Position numbers and translations under genes: made by a program
Shown here: positions 1 to 10,245 of the stretch, piece after piece
Position numbering within the stretch: position 1 is the first letter of the stretch
Layout: each line of letters starts with the position of its first letter
Assembly (NCBI RefSeq): GCF_001418655.1
Contig: NZ_LIQZ01000146.1
Span: 1-64,000 of the forward strand
DNA: 64,000 nucleotides
Direction: 5' to 3'
Source: Streptomyces phaeochromogenes
GTDB lineage: Bacteria > Actinomycetota > Actinomycetes > Streptomycetales > Streptomycetaceae
Notes under the pieces: model-generated
Told to the model about the DNA's origin: nothing
Database searches by the model: none
What the model saw: the letters and a program-made list of their open reading frames with translations, nothing else

Positions 1-441
1 GTACGTCGTCTCCGGCGGTGCGGCCGGGGCGAATCCCGTGGGAGGCCGACCGGGCAGGAAGGAAGGGCCGCGCGGCTCGCCGAGGCCCGGGTAGGGCGTG
101 TGGGGCTGCCCGCTGCGGTACGGGTCGCCGGGATCCGCCTCGGCCCGATGGCCGTCCGCCCTGGGGCCGTTGGGGCCCAGGGGGCCCGGCGGACGGGGTG
201 GCCCGGTGGGGCGTGACGGGCCCAGCGGGCGGGTCGGACTGGGGTGCGCCGGAGGCCCCGCGCGGCCGGGGAGGCCCGTGCCGCCCGGAAGGCCCGGCCG
301 GTCAGGCAGGTCAGGAAGAACGGGCTGGTCCGGAAGGCCCGGCCGGTCGGGATGAACGGGCTGGCCGGGGAGGACCGCGTCGCGCGGTGGTCCCGGGTGA
401 CGCGGTGGGCCCGGGTGGCCCTGGAATCGGTCGTACGACAC
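1..441 (-). CDS. Pro/Gly-rich protein, N-terminal part (cut by left edge)
   Basis: A minus-strand reading frame of 147 codons is open from a GTG at 441 to the window edge. The GTG follows a strong ribosome site, AAGGAGG, by about 7 bases. The protein begins MSYDRFQGHPGPP and is dominated by Pro, Gly, Arg and Asp, with short collagen-like runs such as GLPGGTGLPG. No membrane segment or known domain appears in the visible part; the disordered N-terminus probably precedes a domain beyond the edge. It lies 128 bases downstream of the VWA gene on the same strand and may belong to that operon. The overlapping plus-strand frames look like shadows of it. Function unknown. Confidence 0.6.
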   Translation of the reverse strand, partial: MSYDRFQGHPGPPRHPGPPRDAVLPGQPVHPDRPGLPDQPVLPDLPDRPGLPGGTGLPGRAGPPAHPSPTRPLGPSRPTGPPRPPGPLGPNGPRADGHRAEADPGDPYRSGQPHTPYPGLGEPRGPSFLPGRPPTGFAPAAPPETTY

Positions 442-569
442 GGTCGTTCCTCCTTGGTCGCGGAACCCTGGACCCGAGGGGCCGGGGCGCGGAACCCGGT
501 GGTGCCGGAAGCCGGATGACGGATGACGGGCGCCTTGAGCATGGTGCCGGGATCCGGTGAGGTTGTGGA

Positions 570-1520
570 TCAGGGGAGTCGGGAGAACCAGAGGAGTGAG
601 GTGGCCGCGGTGGCGAGGGCCGTGAGGAGACCGGCCGCGACGAACCACTGCCAGATCTCTCGTTGCTCGGTGCGGTGCCCCACCGAGCTGCCGATGTCCT
701 CGTACACCTCCTGGAGTTCTTCGCCCGTCGCGGCCTCGTGGAAGTCGCCGCCGGTGCTGGAGGCGAGGCCCCGCAGGGCGGGACCGTCGACCGGGACGCT
801 CACCGTGTCGCCGGACGGCAGGTCAATGGTCCCGCTTTCCGTGCCGTACGCGATGGTCGAGACCGGGATTTTGTCGCCGGCCGCCTCCTGGGCCGCCGAC
901 TCGACGGACCGGCCGGTGGTGTTGGAACCGTCGGACAGCAGCACGATGTGCGCGGGCGGCGGGCTGGTCTCGGCCTCCCGGTCGAGCATGCGGACGGCGT
1001 CACGGGCGGCCACGACGGCCTCGCCGATCGCCGTGCCCTCGCCGGTGGTGAGCCGTTCGATGGCCGAACTCAGTGCGCCGCGGTCGGTGGTCGGCGGGAC
1101 CGCGACCGTGGCGGAGCCGCTGAACGGTACGAGTCCCGCGTTGAAGCGCTCGGGCAGCCGGTCGACGAAGGCGAGCGCGGCACGCTGGGCGGCCTCGAAG
1201 CGGGTCGGCTCGACGTCGGTGGCCTCCATGGACGCCGACACGTCGAACGCCACCACGATCGTGGCGCGCTCACGCGGCACCTGCACCTCCGTGGTCGGCC
1301 GGGCGAAGCCCACGACGAGCAGCGCGAGCGTGCCGCAGAAGGCAGCCGCCGGAACGTGACGGCGCCAGCCGGGCCGCCGGGGCGCGACCTTGTCCAGCAG
1401 TTCCAGGTTGGTGAACCGGACCGCGTACCGGCCGCGCCTGCGCTGCACGAGCAGATAGGCGCCGATCAGCAGGGCGAGCGGCACCAGGAGCAGCAGCCAG
1501 CCGGGCGAGTGGAGACTCAC
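570..1520 (-). CDS. VWA-domain membrane protein (BatA-like)
   Basis: This 316-residue protein has a hydrophobic N-terminal helix (SPGWLLLLVPLALLIGAYLL), a second membrane segment near residues 50-65, a von Willebrand factor A domain with the metal site DVSASM, and a C-terminal membrane helix. The architecture matches BatA-type aerotolerance proteins and the VWA partners of MoxR ATPases. I chose the GTG at 1520 because GGAGGT precedes it; a longer frame upstream has no comparable site. It is the third gene of a MoxR-DUF58-VWA operon. Such systems are thought to assemble or activate envelope or metal-dependent proteins; the substrate here is unknown. Confidence 0.85.
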   Translation of the reverse strand: MSLHSPGWLLLLVPLALLIGAYLLVQRRRGRYAVRFTNLELLDKVAPRRPGWRRHVPAAAFCGTLALLVVGFARPTTEVQVPRERATIVVAFDVSASMEATDVEPTRFEAAQRAALAFVDRLPERFNAGLVPFSGSATVAVPPTTDRGALSSAIERLTTGEGTAIGEAVVAARDAVRMLDREAETSPPPAHIVLLSDGSNTTGRSVESAAQEAAGDKIPVSTIAYGTESGTIDLPSGDTVSVPVDGPALRGLASSTGGDFHEAATGEELQEVYEDIGSSVGHRTEQREIWQWFVAAGLLTALATAATSLLWFSRLP

Positions 1521-1609
1521 GGCACCTCCAGCGGACTCATGACCCCCTCCAGCGGATGCGGAGGTACGGACGCGGCGGGTACGGGGATGGGAGCGACGGA
1601 CGTGTTCAC
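1517..1609 (-). CDS. Possible 30-codon coupling ORF between DUF58 and VWA genes
   Basis: A GTG at 1609 overlaps the DUF58 stop codon (GTGA), and the frame runs 30 codons to a TGA that overlaps the GTG of the VWA gene. The predicted peptide, MNTSVAPIPVPAASVPPHPL followed by ten residues, is Pro/Val-rich and resembles no family I know. Its position suggests translational coupling from DUF58 to VWA rather than an independent product. An internal ATG at 1540 also has a GGAGGGGG site just before it. Coding status is uncertain. Confidence 0.35.
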   Translation of the reverse strand: MNTSVAPIPVPAASVPPHPLEGVMSPLEVP

Positions 1610-2529
1610 GCGGCACCGCCTCCCGACCGGCGCCGCTGCTCCTCGACATGGCGTACGACGTCGCGCACCCAGTCGCGGTCCGTACGCAGCCGGAGGTGGG
1701 CCGCGCCCGCCCGGCGGATGGACGCCTTGATCAACGCCCGCTGTTCCAGGGCCGCTTCGGCGTAGCGCTCGCGCAATCGCCTTGAGTGGGTGGGGATTTC
1801 GCGTCTGATACCGGTCTCGGGATCGACGACGTTGAGCAACCCCACGGAGGGCAGCTCCAGTTCGCGGGGGTCGACGGTCTCGACGGCGAGGATCTGGTGG
1901 CGGTGGGCGATCGTTCTAAGGGGTCGCTCCCAGCCGGTCTCCAGGAAGTCGGAGACGACGGCGACCAGGCCGCTGCCGGGGAGTGTGCGCAGTGAGCGCA
2001 GGGCGTCGGCCAGGGAGTGCGGGGCGTCCGCGGACACGCCGGCCGCCACCCGGGGCCGGTCCAGGGCGGCCCGCAGGATCGTGAGGAGGTGGTGGCGCCC
2101 GGTGCGGGGCGGGATCCGCTGGATGCCGGCCGGTCCGGTGATCTGCGCGCCGAGCCGGTTCCCGGCCCGTTCGGTGAGGAAGGCGACGGCCGCCGCCGCG
2201 CCGACGGCCAGGTCGCGCTTCTCCATCCGTGCCGTGCCGAAGTCCATGCTCGCGGACGCGTCGAGCACGATCCAGGTGGTCAGTTCGCGGTCGGCGAGGG
2301 TGAGCCGGACGTGCGGGACGGTGGTGCGTGCGGTGGCGTTCCAGTCCATCCGGCGTACGTCGTCGCCGATGACGTACGGCCGGGTCTCGGACACCTCGGT
2401 GCCCGGTCCCGGTACGAGGCCGGGGTGGTCGCCCTGGAGGAGGCCGTCGGGGCGGCGGGTGAAGAGCAACTCCAGGTGCTTCAGGGCCTGTTCGGGGGTG
2501 AGTTCGCTGAGGGTCGGGGTGCCGCTCAT
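1606..2529 (-). CDS. DUF58 domain protein
   Basis: This 307-residue soluble protein carries the DUF58 signature (RPYVIGDDVRRMDWNATAR, about residues 51-69) followed by a degenerate VWA-like fold (VLDASASM). DUF58 proteins almost always accompany MoxR AAA+ ATPases and are presumed adaptors between the ATPase and its targets. Its ATG overlaps the MoxR stop codon (ATGA), showing tight translational coupling. The ten-residue tail RRRSGGGAA is low complexity. Confidence 0.9.
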   Translation of the reverse strand: MSGTPTLSELTPEQALKHLELLFTRRPDGLLQGDHPGLVPGPGTEVSETRPYVIGDDVRRMDWNATARTTVPHVRLTLADRELTTWIVLDASASMDFGTARMEKRDLAVGAAAAVAFLTERAGNRLGAQITGPAGIQRIPPRTGRHHLLTILRAALDRPRVAAGVSADAPHSLADALRSLRTLPGSGLVAVVSDFLETGWERPLRTIAHRHQILAVETVDPRELELPSVGLLNVVDPETGIRREIPTHSRRLRERYAEAALEQRALIKASIRRAGAAHLRLRTDRDWVRDVVRHVEEQRRRSGGGAA

Positions 2530-3599
2530 GCCGCTTCGCCCTCCGTTCCCCCCGCGGTGATGCCGCCCTCCGCGCGTCCTTCTGTTCGCGCCTCGGTTCG
2601 TCCCTCGGGGCGGGTGGCGGCCTGGCGCGGGGTGATGCGCGGCTGCTCCACGGCGGCCAGTACCTCGTCGACGATCTCGGCGCCGGTGATGCCGTCGGCG
2701 AGCGCGTCGAAGGACAGCACGAGCCGGTGGGCCACGACCTCGTGGGCCAGGTCGTGCACGTCCTCGGGGAGGACGTAACCCCGGCCGCGCAGCAGGGCGA
2801 GCGCGCGGGCGGCGGCGACCAGGCCCAGCGTGGCGCGCGGGCCGGCACCGTGCGCCAACCGGCTGCCGGGGCCCGCGAGTTCACGGGTCGAGACGACCAG
2901 CCGTACGGCGTACTCGGCGACCGCGTGGTGCACGAACACCTCGTCGGCGGTGCGCTGGAGCGCGATGAGCCGGTCGGGGGTGAGGACGGGGCGTGCCCTG
3001 GGCGGGTCGACGCTCATGCGGTAGAGGATCGCGAGTTCCTCGGACTCGCTGGGGACGGCGACTTCCACCTTGAGCAGGAAGCGGTCGCGCTGGGCTTCGG
3101 GGAGTTGGTAGACGCCCTCGGACTCGATGGGGTTCTGGGTGGCGAGTACGAGGAACGGCTGGGGGACGGGGATGGTGGTGCCGCCGATGGAGACCTGGTG
3201 CTCGCCCATCACTTCGAGGAGAGCGGACTGCACCTTGGCGGGGGCTCGGTTGATCTCGTCGGCGAGGACGAAGTTGGCGACGACGGGGCCGGGTTCGACG
3301 CTGAACGTCTCCTGGGACGGGCGGTAGATCCGGGTGCCGGTGATGTCGGACGGGACGAGGTCGGGGGTGAACTGCAGCCGGGCGAAGCGTCCGCCGGCCA
3401 CCTGCGCGAGGGTCTTCGCGGCGAGGGTCTTGGCGACGCCCGGGACGCCCTGGAGCAGGCAGTGGCCCCGGGCCAGGACCGCGGTGAACATCCGTTCCAC
3501 CATGCGGTCCTGGCCCACGATCACCCGCTTGACCTCGAAGAGCGCCTCTTCGAGGAGCTTCCCGTCGGCGGCGTCACCTCGTGGGTCGGCGGTGGTCAC
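2526..3599 (-). CDS. MoxR family AAA+ ATPase
   Basis: This 357-residue protein is a MoxR-type AAA+ ATPase. The Walker A motif is GVPGVAKT, near residue 54, and the Walker B motif is FVLADEINRAP; sensor motif ATQNPIESEG and the arginine-finger region EAQRDRF follow. The family acts as chaperone-like ATPase with DUF58 and VWA partners, which are encoded directly downstream. The GTG start overlaps the stop of the upstream small secreted protein gene. The C-terminal 35 residues (TRPEGRTEARTEGRAEGG) are an Arg/Glu-rich, probably disordered tail. Confidence 0.92.
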   Translation of the reverse strand: MTTADPRGDAADGKLLEEALFEVKRVIVGQDRMVERMFTAVLARGHCLLQGVPGVAKTLAAKTLAQVAGGRFARLQFTPDLVPSDITGTRIYRPSQETFSVEPGPVVANFVLADEINRAPAKVQSALLEVMGEHQVSIGGTTIPVPQPFLVLATQNPIESEGVYQLPEAQRDRFLLKVEVAVPSESEELAILYRMSVDPPRARPVLTPDRLIALQRTADEVFVHHAVAEYAVRLVVSTRELAGPGSRLAHGAGPRATLGLVAAARALALLRGRGYVLPEDVHDLAHEVVAHRLVLSFDALADGITGAEIVDEVLAAVEQPRITPRQAATRPEGRTEARTEGRAEGGITAGGTEGEAA

Positions 3600-3874
3600 A
3601 GTGCTGCCGCGGGGTTGCTCGGATCCGCGGAGGGGGTACCGCTGGTGCCGTCCTTGTCGGGGCAGTCCTCGCGGGTCCAGGTGCGGGTTCCGTTGTCGGC
3701 CGCTCCCTCCTCGGTCACGCCCTCCTCTGCCGCGTGTTCCTCGACGACGAAGCGGACCGTTTCGCGGGGGGCCTCGTCGCCGTCTGCGGCGAGTGCGACG
3801 CCGCCGGCCGCCAGGGCCGCGGTGGCCAGCACGGCGACGACGAGGGTCTTTCGGTTACGGATACGACGGGTCAT
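3596..3874 (-). CDS. Small secreted hypothetical protein
   Basis: This 92-residue protein has a basic N-terminus, MTRRIRNRK, a hydrophobic stretch of about 18 residues ending in AAGGVALAADG, and an acidic remainder rich in Glu, Asp, Thr and Pro with a single Cys (EDCPDK). The pattern is a Sec signal peptide and a small exported protein. AAGGAG lies about 8 bases before the ATG. It is the first gene of the MoxR operon, overlapping the MoxR start by four bases. No family recognised. Confidence 0.75.
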   Translation of the reverse strand: MTRRIRNRKTLVVAVLATAALAAGGVALAADGDEAPRETVRFVVEEHAAEEGVTEEGAADNGTRTWTREDCPDKDGTSGTPSADPSNPAAAL

Positions 3875-3999
3875 GGTCGGTGGCTCCTTCGGCCGTGTGG
3901 GACGACGTCCGGTACGGAGCCAAGACCATCAGGTGAGGGCGAAAACGGGCTTAAAGGGGGGCGCTGCCTGCGGGTTTGGGGGCGAGGGGTGTTTGTTGG

Positions 4000-4078
4000 C
4001 TGCAGGTGCGTTGTGGCTTGTCGCGCCCACGCGGCGGAGCCGCACATCGATACGCCCCGCGCCCCTGAAGGGGCGCGG
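4000..4078 (-). repeat. Dispersed two-hairpin element, copy 1 (terminator of efflux gene)
   Basis: The element contains hairpin GCGGC-GGA-GCCGC (4031-4043) and the perfect 9-bp stem CCGCGCCCC/GGGGCGCGG with a TGAA loop (4057-4078), five bases beyond the efflux-pump stop. The flank reads CTGCAGGTGCGTTGTGGCTT. Related copies are at 7343, 8955, 16443, 37424, 48059 and 60735. It probably acts as a terminator. The rest of 3875-3999 holds nothing I recognise. Confidence 0.75.
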
Positions 4079-4082
4079 CCCC

Positions 4083-5612
4083 CTACTCCCCGGTCCCCAG
4101 TTTCTGGCCCCGCAGCAGTACCCAGGCCGCCACCGATGCCGCCAGCAGTACCGCCGCGCCCAGGCCCGCCGCCAGGGCGATGCCGTCGACGAACGCCGTG
4201 CGGGCAGCGGTGAGGAGGGGCTCGGCGTCGGGCAGAACCGTCGACGCCTCCACCGCACCGCCGAGGGACTCGTGGGCCGCGGCGGCCACCTCGGGCGGTG
4301 TGCCCGGCGGGGCCGTGAACCCGGCGTAGACGCCCGTGACGATCGAGCCGAGCAGGGCGATGCCGAGGGCCGCGCCGAGTTCGTACGCCGTCTCGGAGAC
4401 CGCGGACGCGGCGCCCGCCTGTTCCTTGGGGACGCTGGAGAGGATCACGTCGGCGGTCACGGTGAAGGCGAAGCCCGCGCCCACGCCGACCACCAGCAGG
4501 GCCCCACCGAGGAGCGGATACCCGGTCGACTCGTCGAGCAGGGTCAGCGCGCCCAGGGCGAGCCCGATCGCGGCGAGTCCGCCGGCGGTGACGGCACGCA
4601 CCGAGTACCGGCGCGCGACCGTACCCGCGACCAGACCGGCCGCCACCGCGCCCAGTGCGGCGGGCAGTTCGGAAAGGCCCGCCTCCAACGGGCCCCTGCC
4701 CTGCACGAGTTGGAGGTACTGCGAGAGGAAGAAGACCAGGCCGGACAGGCCGAGGATGGTCAGCAGGTCGGCGAGCACGGCCCCGGAGAAGCCGCGGTTG
4801 CGGAACAGCCGCATGTCCAACAGCGGGACGGGCAGCGTGAGTTGGCGGCGAACGAAGCCGTAGAGCGCGACCGCGCCGAGCAGGGCCGCGGCGCCCGCCG
4901 TGGCGTTCGGGCCGTGCGAGGCGGCCTCCTTGATCCCGTACACGATGCCGACCATGCCGACGAGCGACAGCACGACGCTCATCAGGTCCCAGGGGCCGGG
5001 CTCGGGGTTGCGGGACTCGGGGAGCAGCTTCACGCCGACGAGGACGAGGACCGCCATCACGGGGAGGTTGATCAGGAAGACGGAGCCCCACCAGAAGTGT
5101 TCGAGGAGGAATCCGCCGACGACCGGGCCGACCGCCGTGCCGGCCGAGGCGGTGGCGCCCCAGATGCCGATGGCGAGGCTGCGTTCGCGCGGGTCGTGGA
5201 AGAGGTTGCGGATGAGCGCGAGGGTGGCGGGCATCAGGGTCGCGCCCGCGACACCGAGCAGTGCGCGCGCCACGATCATCAACTCGGGTGTGCTCGCATA
5301 GGCGTTGAGCACGGAGATGAGACCGAACGCGACCGAGCCGACGAGCAGCAGCTTCTTGCGCCCGATGCGGTCACCGAGGCTGCCCATCGAGACGAGCAGG
5401 CCCGCGATGACGAACGAGTAGACGTCCCCGATCCACAACAGCTGCGTACCGGAGGGCTTGAGGTCCTCGCTGATGTAGGGGGTCGCGAGACCGAGGACGG
5501 TCGCGTCGACGGCCACCAGCAGCACGGCGAGGACGAGGACGGCGAGCGCGAGCCAGCGGCCCGGACGCTTCTCCGTCTCCGCCGCGAACGCCGGCCGCAC
5601 CGTGCTGGTCAT
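4083..5612 (-). CDS. MFS drug efflux transporter, DHA2 (EmrB/QacA) type, 14 TM
   Basis: This 509-residue membrane protein has about 14 hydrophobic segments. The first carries VAVDATVLGLATPYI, matching the DHA2 motif LDxTIVNVALP. The loop motif GSLGDRIGRKK (motif A) and the antiporter motif C (GTAVGPVVGG) are present. It is expected to be a proton-coupled drug exporter in the cytoplasmic membrane. The ATG at 5612 overlaps the stop of the upstream TetR gene (ATGA), which sets the start; the frame extends further upstream only as a shadow. The pairing suggests control by that repressor. Confidence 0.92.
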   Translation of the reverse strand: MTSTVRPAFAAETEKRPGRWLALAVLVLAVLLVAVDATVLGLATPYISEDLKPSGTQLLWIGDVYSFVIAGLLVSMGSLGDRIGRKKLLLVGSVAFGLISVLNAYASTPELMIVARALLGVAGATLMPATLALIRNLFHDPRERSLAIGIWGATASAGTAVGPVVGGFLLEHFWWGSVFLINLPVMAVLVLVGVKLLPESRNPEPGPWDLMSVVLSLVGMVGIVYGIKEAASHGPNATAGAAALLGAVALYGFVRRQLTLPVPLLDMRLFRNRGFSGAVLADLLTILGLSGLVFFLSQYLQLVQGRGPLEAGLSELPAALGAVAAGLVAGTVARRYSVRAVTAGGLAAIGLALGALTLLDESTGYPLLGGALLVVGVGAGFAFTVTADVILSSVPKEQAGAASAVSETAYELGAALGIALLGSIVTGVYAGFTAPPGTPPEVAAAAHESLGGAVEASTVLPDAEPLLTAARTAFVDGIALAAGLGAAVLLAASVAAWVLLRGQKLGTGE

Positions 5613-6160
5613 GATTCCTCTCTCCGTAGTGCGCCACCGAGCAGCAGCTCGACGATCATGTGGTGGAAGTCGTTGGCGGCCACCCGACCCTCGGCCACGG
5701 CCCACGCCCCGGAGGCGATGAGCCCGTAGAGGGCCTCGGTGAGCCAGGCCGGGGTGAGGTCGATGCGGAACTCGCCGCTCTCCTGGCCGCGCCGGAACAC
5801 CGCGGCGATCCGCGCGTCGAGCCGGGCCCAGCCCTCGTGCCTCTCCTCGCCCTCGAACAGCTGGTTCTCGGAGTAGAGGAAGGCGAGCAGCCCGGCGGCG
5901 CTCTCGATCTCCGCCACCAGGCGGCGTACGGCCTCCCGGGCGGTGTCCTCGTCGAGCCGTGCCGCGTCCAGCGCCGCCTCGCACTCGCGGATGCCGAGAT
6001 CCTCCAGCGCGCGCACGAGGGCGTCGCGCCCGGCGAACTGGCGGTGCAGCGTGGCCCGGCTGATCCCGGCCGCCTTGGCGACCTCGTCCATGGTGGCGGT
6101 GGATTTCCGGGTGAGCAGGGCGGCTGCGCTGCGCAGCACGTGGTCACGGTCGATGGCCAT
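5609..6160 (-). CDS. TetR family transcriptional repressor
   Basis: The protein has an N-terminal TetR helix-turn-helix (TMDEVAKAAGISRATLHRQF) and a helical ligand-binding domain, 183 residues from the ATG at 6160. Alternative in-frame ATGs at 6178 and 6190 would put the operator inside the gene, so I prefer 6160, although no clear ribosome site precedes it and a leaderless transcript is possible. It is co-transcribed with the overlapping DHA2 efflux pump, the classic repressor-pump arrangement, and likely regulates both from the palindrome at 6180-6197. Confidence 0.88.
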   Translation of the reverse strand: MAIDRDHVLRSAAALLTRKSTATMDEVAKAAGISRATLHRQFAGRDALVRALEDLGIRECEAALDAARLDEDTAREAVRRLVAEIESAAGLLAFLYSENQLFEGEERHEGWARLDARIAAVFRRGQESGEFRIDLTPAWLTEALYGLIASGAWAVAEGRVAANDFHHMIVELLLGGALRREES

Positions 6161-6197
6161 GAGACAACCATAAACCATATGAGACATCAATGTCTCA
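6160..6197. promoter_or_regulatory. TetR operator candidate
   Basis: A perfect inverted repeat TGAGACAT-CA-ATGTCTCA (6180-6197) lies just upstream of the TetR gene. A third half-site, TGAGACA, lies 20 bp away at 6160-6166, overlapping the start codon. The size and position fit autoregulation by the adjacent TetR protein. Confidence 0.65.
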
Positions 6198-6277
6198 CCC
6201 GAAGCGTGCGACGCTCACCACCAGTGGGTCCACCGTAGGTCCGCCTGTGTAGGCCCAGCGGGTCTGCCTGTGAAGGC

Positions 6278-7249
6278 TCAGTGCCAGGGCAGCTGCCCGC
6301 GCCGCTCCCAGTACGCCAACGGCTCCTCGGTCAGCGCGTCGAGCCGGGACTGCTGCTCGTCGTCGAGGTCGACCACGGCGGCGTGCAGGTTCGAGGAGAG
6401 CTGGAGGGCCGTGGCCGCTCCGGAGAGGACGACGCCTGCCCAGGGCTGCCGCAGGACCAGCGCCAGGGCGACCGCGTCGGAGCCGAGGCCGGCCTCTTCG
6501 GCGATGGCGCGTACGGCGTCCGGCGCGTGCGGGTCGGCGAGCCGGCCGTTGGCCATGCCCTCCTTGACGATCACCGTGAGCCCGGCGTCGTGCGCCTCGG
6601 CCAGCGCGGGGCCCGCGGAGGTCTCCAGGACGTTGTAGGTGGACTGGACGGTGCGGAACAGCGGCTCGCCGTCGACCGTCACGGCGAGCGCGGTGCGAAT
6701 CGCGTCGGCCTGGGCCGGGCCGCTGGTGGAGAAGCCGACGGTCAGACCCTGCGCCGCCGCTTCGGCCAGCCTGGCGTGCAGTTCCTTGTCGGTGAGGGCC
6801 GGGCTGTCCGGGGTCACCGAGTGGATCTGGTAGAGGTCGAGCCGGTCACCGAGCAGTTCGGCGCTCTCGGCACGCTGCCTCTCGTACGTGGCGAGGCTGT
6901 GGTCCTTGACCTCGTGCGCCTCGGCGTCGGTGCGCCAGTCGGCCGTATAGGTGTAGCCCCACTTGCTGCCGACGACGACGTCCCCGATGTCGGACCGCGT
7001 GTTCAGCCAGCCGGCGAGGAACTCCTCCGAGCGGCCGTACGAGCGGGCGGCGTCGAAGTAGCGCACGCCCTGGGCGTAGGCGGCGTCGAGGAGTTCGTGT
7101 GTGCGGGTGCGGAGCGTCTCGACGCTGCGGTCCTCGCCGAGATCGTGGTCCCGGCCCAGGTTGATGTAGCCGGGGCGGCCGACTGCGGCGAGGCCCAGTC
7201 CGATGTGGCAGGTGGGGGTCGTTGCTGTGGCCAGTCGGGCGAAGGGCAT
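6278..7249 (-). CDS. Aldo/keto reductase family protein
   Basis: A 323-residue (beta/alpha)8 NADPH-dependent oxidoreductase. The catalytic Tyr sits in YFDAARSYGRSEEFL and the Lys in VVGSKWGY; HSVTPD holds the substrate-pocket His. The C-terminal NADPH region reads VLSGAATALQLSSNL. The start at 7249 (ATG, weak CGGAG 6 bases before) gives a family-typical N-terminus; an upstream extension lacks similarity. It stands alone downstream of the argH terminator. The substrate cannot be inferred. Confidence 0.88.
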   Translation of the reverse strand: MPFARLATATTPTCHIGLGLAAVGRPGYINLGRDHDLGEDRSVETLRTRTHELLDAAYAQGVRYFDAARSYGRSEEFLAGWLNTRSDIGDVVVGSKWGYTYTADWRTDAEAHEVKDHSLATYERQRAESAELLGDRLDLYQIHSVTPDSPALTDKELHARLAEAAAQGLTVGFSTSGPAQADAIRTALAVTVDGEPLFRTVQSTYNVLETSAGPALAEAHDAGLTVIVKEGMANGRLADPHAPDAVRAIAEEAGLGSDAVALALVLRQPWAGVVLSGAATALQLSSNLHAAVVDLDDEQQSRLDALTEEPLAYWERRGQLPWH

Positions 7250-7342
7250 CGCGGGCTCCGTTTGGTCGGCTCCAGTACGGCTGTCCGACCAACGTAACCC
7301 GCGATGACCTTTGGTGAGGGCGGGGTGCCTGAGAGCCCGGTG

Positions 7343-7436
7343 CTTGCGGTGCCCTGGCGGGTGCGGGCACGTCGTGGTTGCTCGCGCCCCGCGGCGGAGC
7401 CGCAAATGTCATGGCCCCGCGCCCCTAAAAGAGGGC
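7343..7436 (-). repeat. Dispersed two-hairpin element, copy 2 (downstream of argH)
   Basis: Carries the core GCGGCGGAGCCGC (7391-7403), then AAATGTCATGGCCCCGCGCC and an imperfect second hairpin immediately beyond the argH stop at 7446. Same element and gene-relative orientation as copy 1; a likely terminator of the arg genes. Confidence 0.65.
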
Positions 7437-7445
7437 GTGTATCCC

Positions 7446-8891
<1,446 letters not shown>

Positions 8892-8954
8892 TCAAGACTG
8901 TTGATGTACGACCGCCGCCCCGCTCTTCCAGCGGAGCGGCGTCAGGCTGCTGCG

Positions 8955-9015
8955 GGCCGCGCCCCCTTCAGGGGCGCGGGGAACTGCGCGACAAGCCCAC
9001 GACAACCCGCAGACT
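8955..9015 (-). repeat. Dispersed element, copy 3 (argG-argH intergenic terminator)
   Basis: A perfect stem CCGCGCCCC/GGGGCGCGG (8957-8979) is followed by GGAACTGCGCGACAAGCCCA and CGACAACCCGCAG, a half-element lacking the GCGGCGGAGCCGC hairpin. It lies 22 bases past the argG stop at 9037 and could terminate or attenuate transcription into argH. Confidence 0.6.
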
Positions 9016-9036
9016 ACGCACCGACCGCAGCTCCCC

Positions 9037-10230
9037 CTACGCCAAATCCCTCTTCGCCGCGATCTTCGAAGACAGCGCGAAGATGTCGATGAACCCCTGC
9101 GCCTTCGACTGGTCGAACGTATCGCCCGAGTCATAGGTCGCGAGGTTGAAGTCGTACAGCGACTCCTCGGACTTCCGGCCGGTGACGACGGCACGGCCCC
9201 CGTGCAGGGTCATCCGGATGTCGCCGGAGACATGCTGGTTGGCCTCGTTGATGAAGCCGTCCAGGGCGCGCTTGAGCGGGGAGAACCACAGGCCGTCGTA
9301 GACCAGCTCGCCCCAGCGCTGCTCGACCTGCCGCTTGTAGCGGGCGAGTTCACGCTCGACGGTGACGTTCTCCAGCTCCTGGTGGGCCGTGATCAGCGCG
9401 ATCGCGCCGGGAGCCTCGTACACCTCGCGGGACTTGATGCCCACGAGCCGGTCCTCGACCATGTCGATCCGGCCGATGCCCTGGGCGCCCGCGCGGGCGT
9501 TGAGCTGCTGGATGGCCTGGAGGACGCTGACGGGCCTGCCGTCGATCGCGACCGGGACGCCCGCCTTGAAGGTGACGACCACCTCGTCGGGCTCACGCGG
9601 GAGCGCAGGGTTCTGCGTGTACTCGTAGACGTCCTCGATCGGGGCGTTCCAGATGTCCTCCAGGAAGCCCGTCTCGACGGCGCGTCCGAAGACGTTCTGG
9701 TCGATGGAGTACGGCGACTTCTTGGTGGTGGCGATCGGCAGGCCCTTCTCCTCGCAGAAGGCGATCGCCTTGTCCCTGGTCATCGCGTAGTCGCGGACCG
9801 GGGCGATGCACTTGAGGTCGGGGCCGAGGGCCTGGATGCCGGCCTCGAACCGCACCTGGTCGTTGCCCTTGCCGGTGCAGCCGTGGGCGACGATGCCCGC
9901 GCCGTGCTTGTGGGCGGCGGCGACGAGGTGCTTGACGATCGTCGGCCGGGAGAGGGCGGAGACCAGCGGATAGCGGTCCATGTAGAGGGCGTTGGCCTTG
10001 ATCGCCGGGAGGCAGTACTCCTCGGCGAACTCGTCCTTCGCGTCCGCGACCTCGGCCTCGACGGCGCCGCACGCGAGGGCGCGCTTGCGGATGACGTCCA
10101 GGTCCTCGCCGCCCTGGCCGACGTCGACCGCGACGGCGATGACCTCGGCGCCCGTCTCCTCGGCGATCCAGCCGATGGCGACGGAGGTGTCCAGACCGCC
10201 TGAGTAGGCGAGTACGACGCGCTCGGTCAC
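9037..10230 (-). CDS. argG: Argininosuccinate synthase
   Basis: A 397-residue enzyme joining citrulline and aspartate with ATP. The N-terminal P-loop AYSGGLDTS and the motif [13 protein letters not shown] are diagnostic. The GTG at 10230 is chosen because TGAGGAGAA precedes it and it gives the standard N-terminus [11 protein letters not shown]; the frame continues a few codons upstream. The promoter (10267-10295) overlaps ARG-box-like sequences, consistent with ArgR control. From memory, S. coelicolor has argG far from argH, so the pairing here is of evolutionary interest. Confidence 0.97.
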   Translation of the reverse strand: MTERVVLAYSGGLDTSVAIGWIAEETGAEVIAVAVDVGQGGEDLDVIRKRALACGAVEAEVADAKDEFAEEYCLPAIKANALYMDRYPLVSALSRPTIVKHLVAAAHKHGAGIVAHGCTGKGNDQVRFEAGIQALGPDLKCIAPVRDYAMTRDKAIAFCEEKGLPIATTKKSPYSIDQNVFGRAVETGFLEDIWNAPIEDVYEYTQNPALPREPDEVVVTFKAGVPVAIDGRPVSVLQAIQQLNARAGAQGIGRIDMVEDRLVGIKSREVYEAPGAIALITAHQELENVTVERELARYKRQVEQRWGELVYDGLWFSPLKRALDGFINEANQHVSGDIRMTLHGGRAVVTGRKSEESLYDFNLATYDSGDTFDQSKAQGFIDIFALSSKIAAKRDLA

Positions 10231-10245
10231 GGGCTTCTCCTCACA

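Noticed and set aside
2727..5729. 1000-codon plus-strand frame over MoxR and efflux genes
   Set aside because: It is antisense to genes with clear domains; GC-rich third positions keep the opposite strand open. Translation has no domain pattern.
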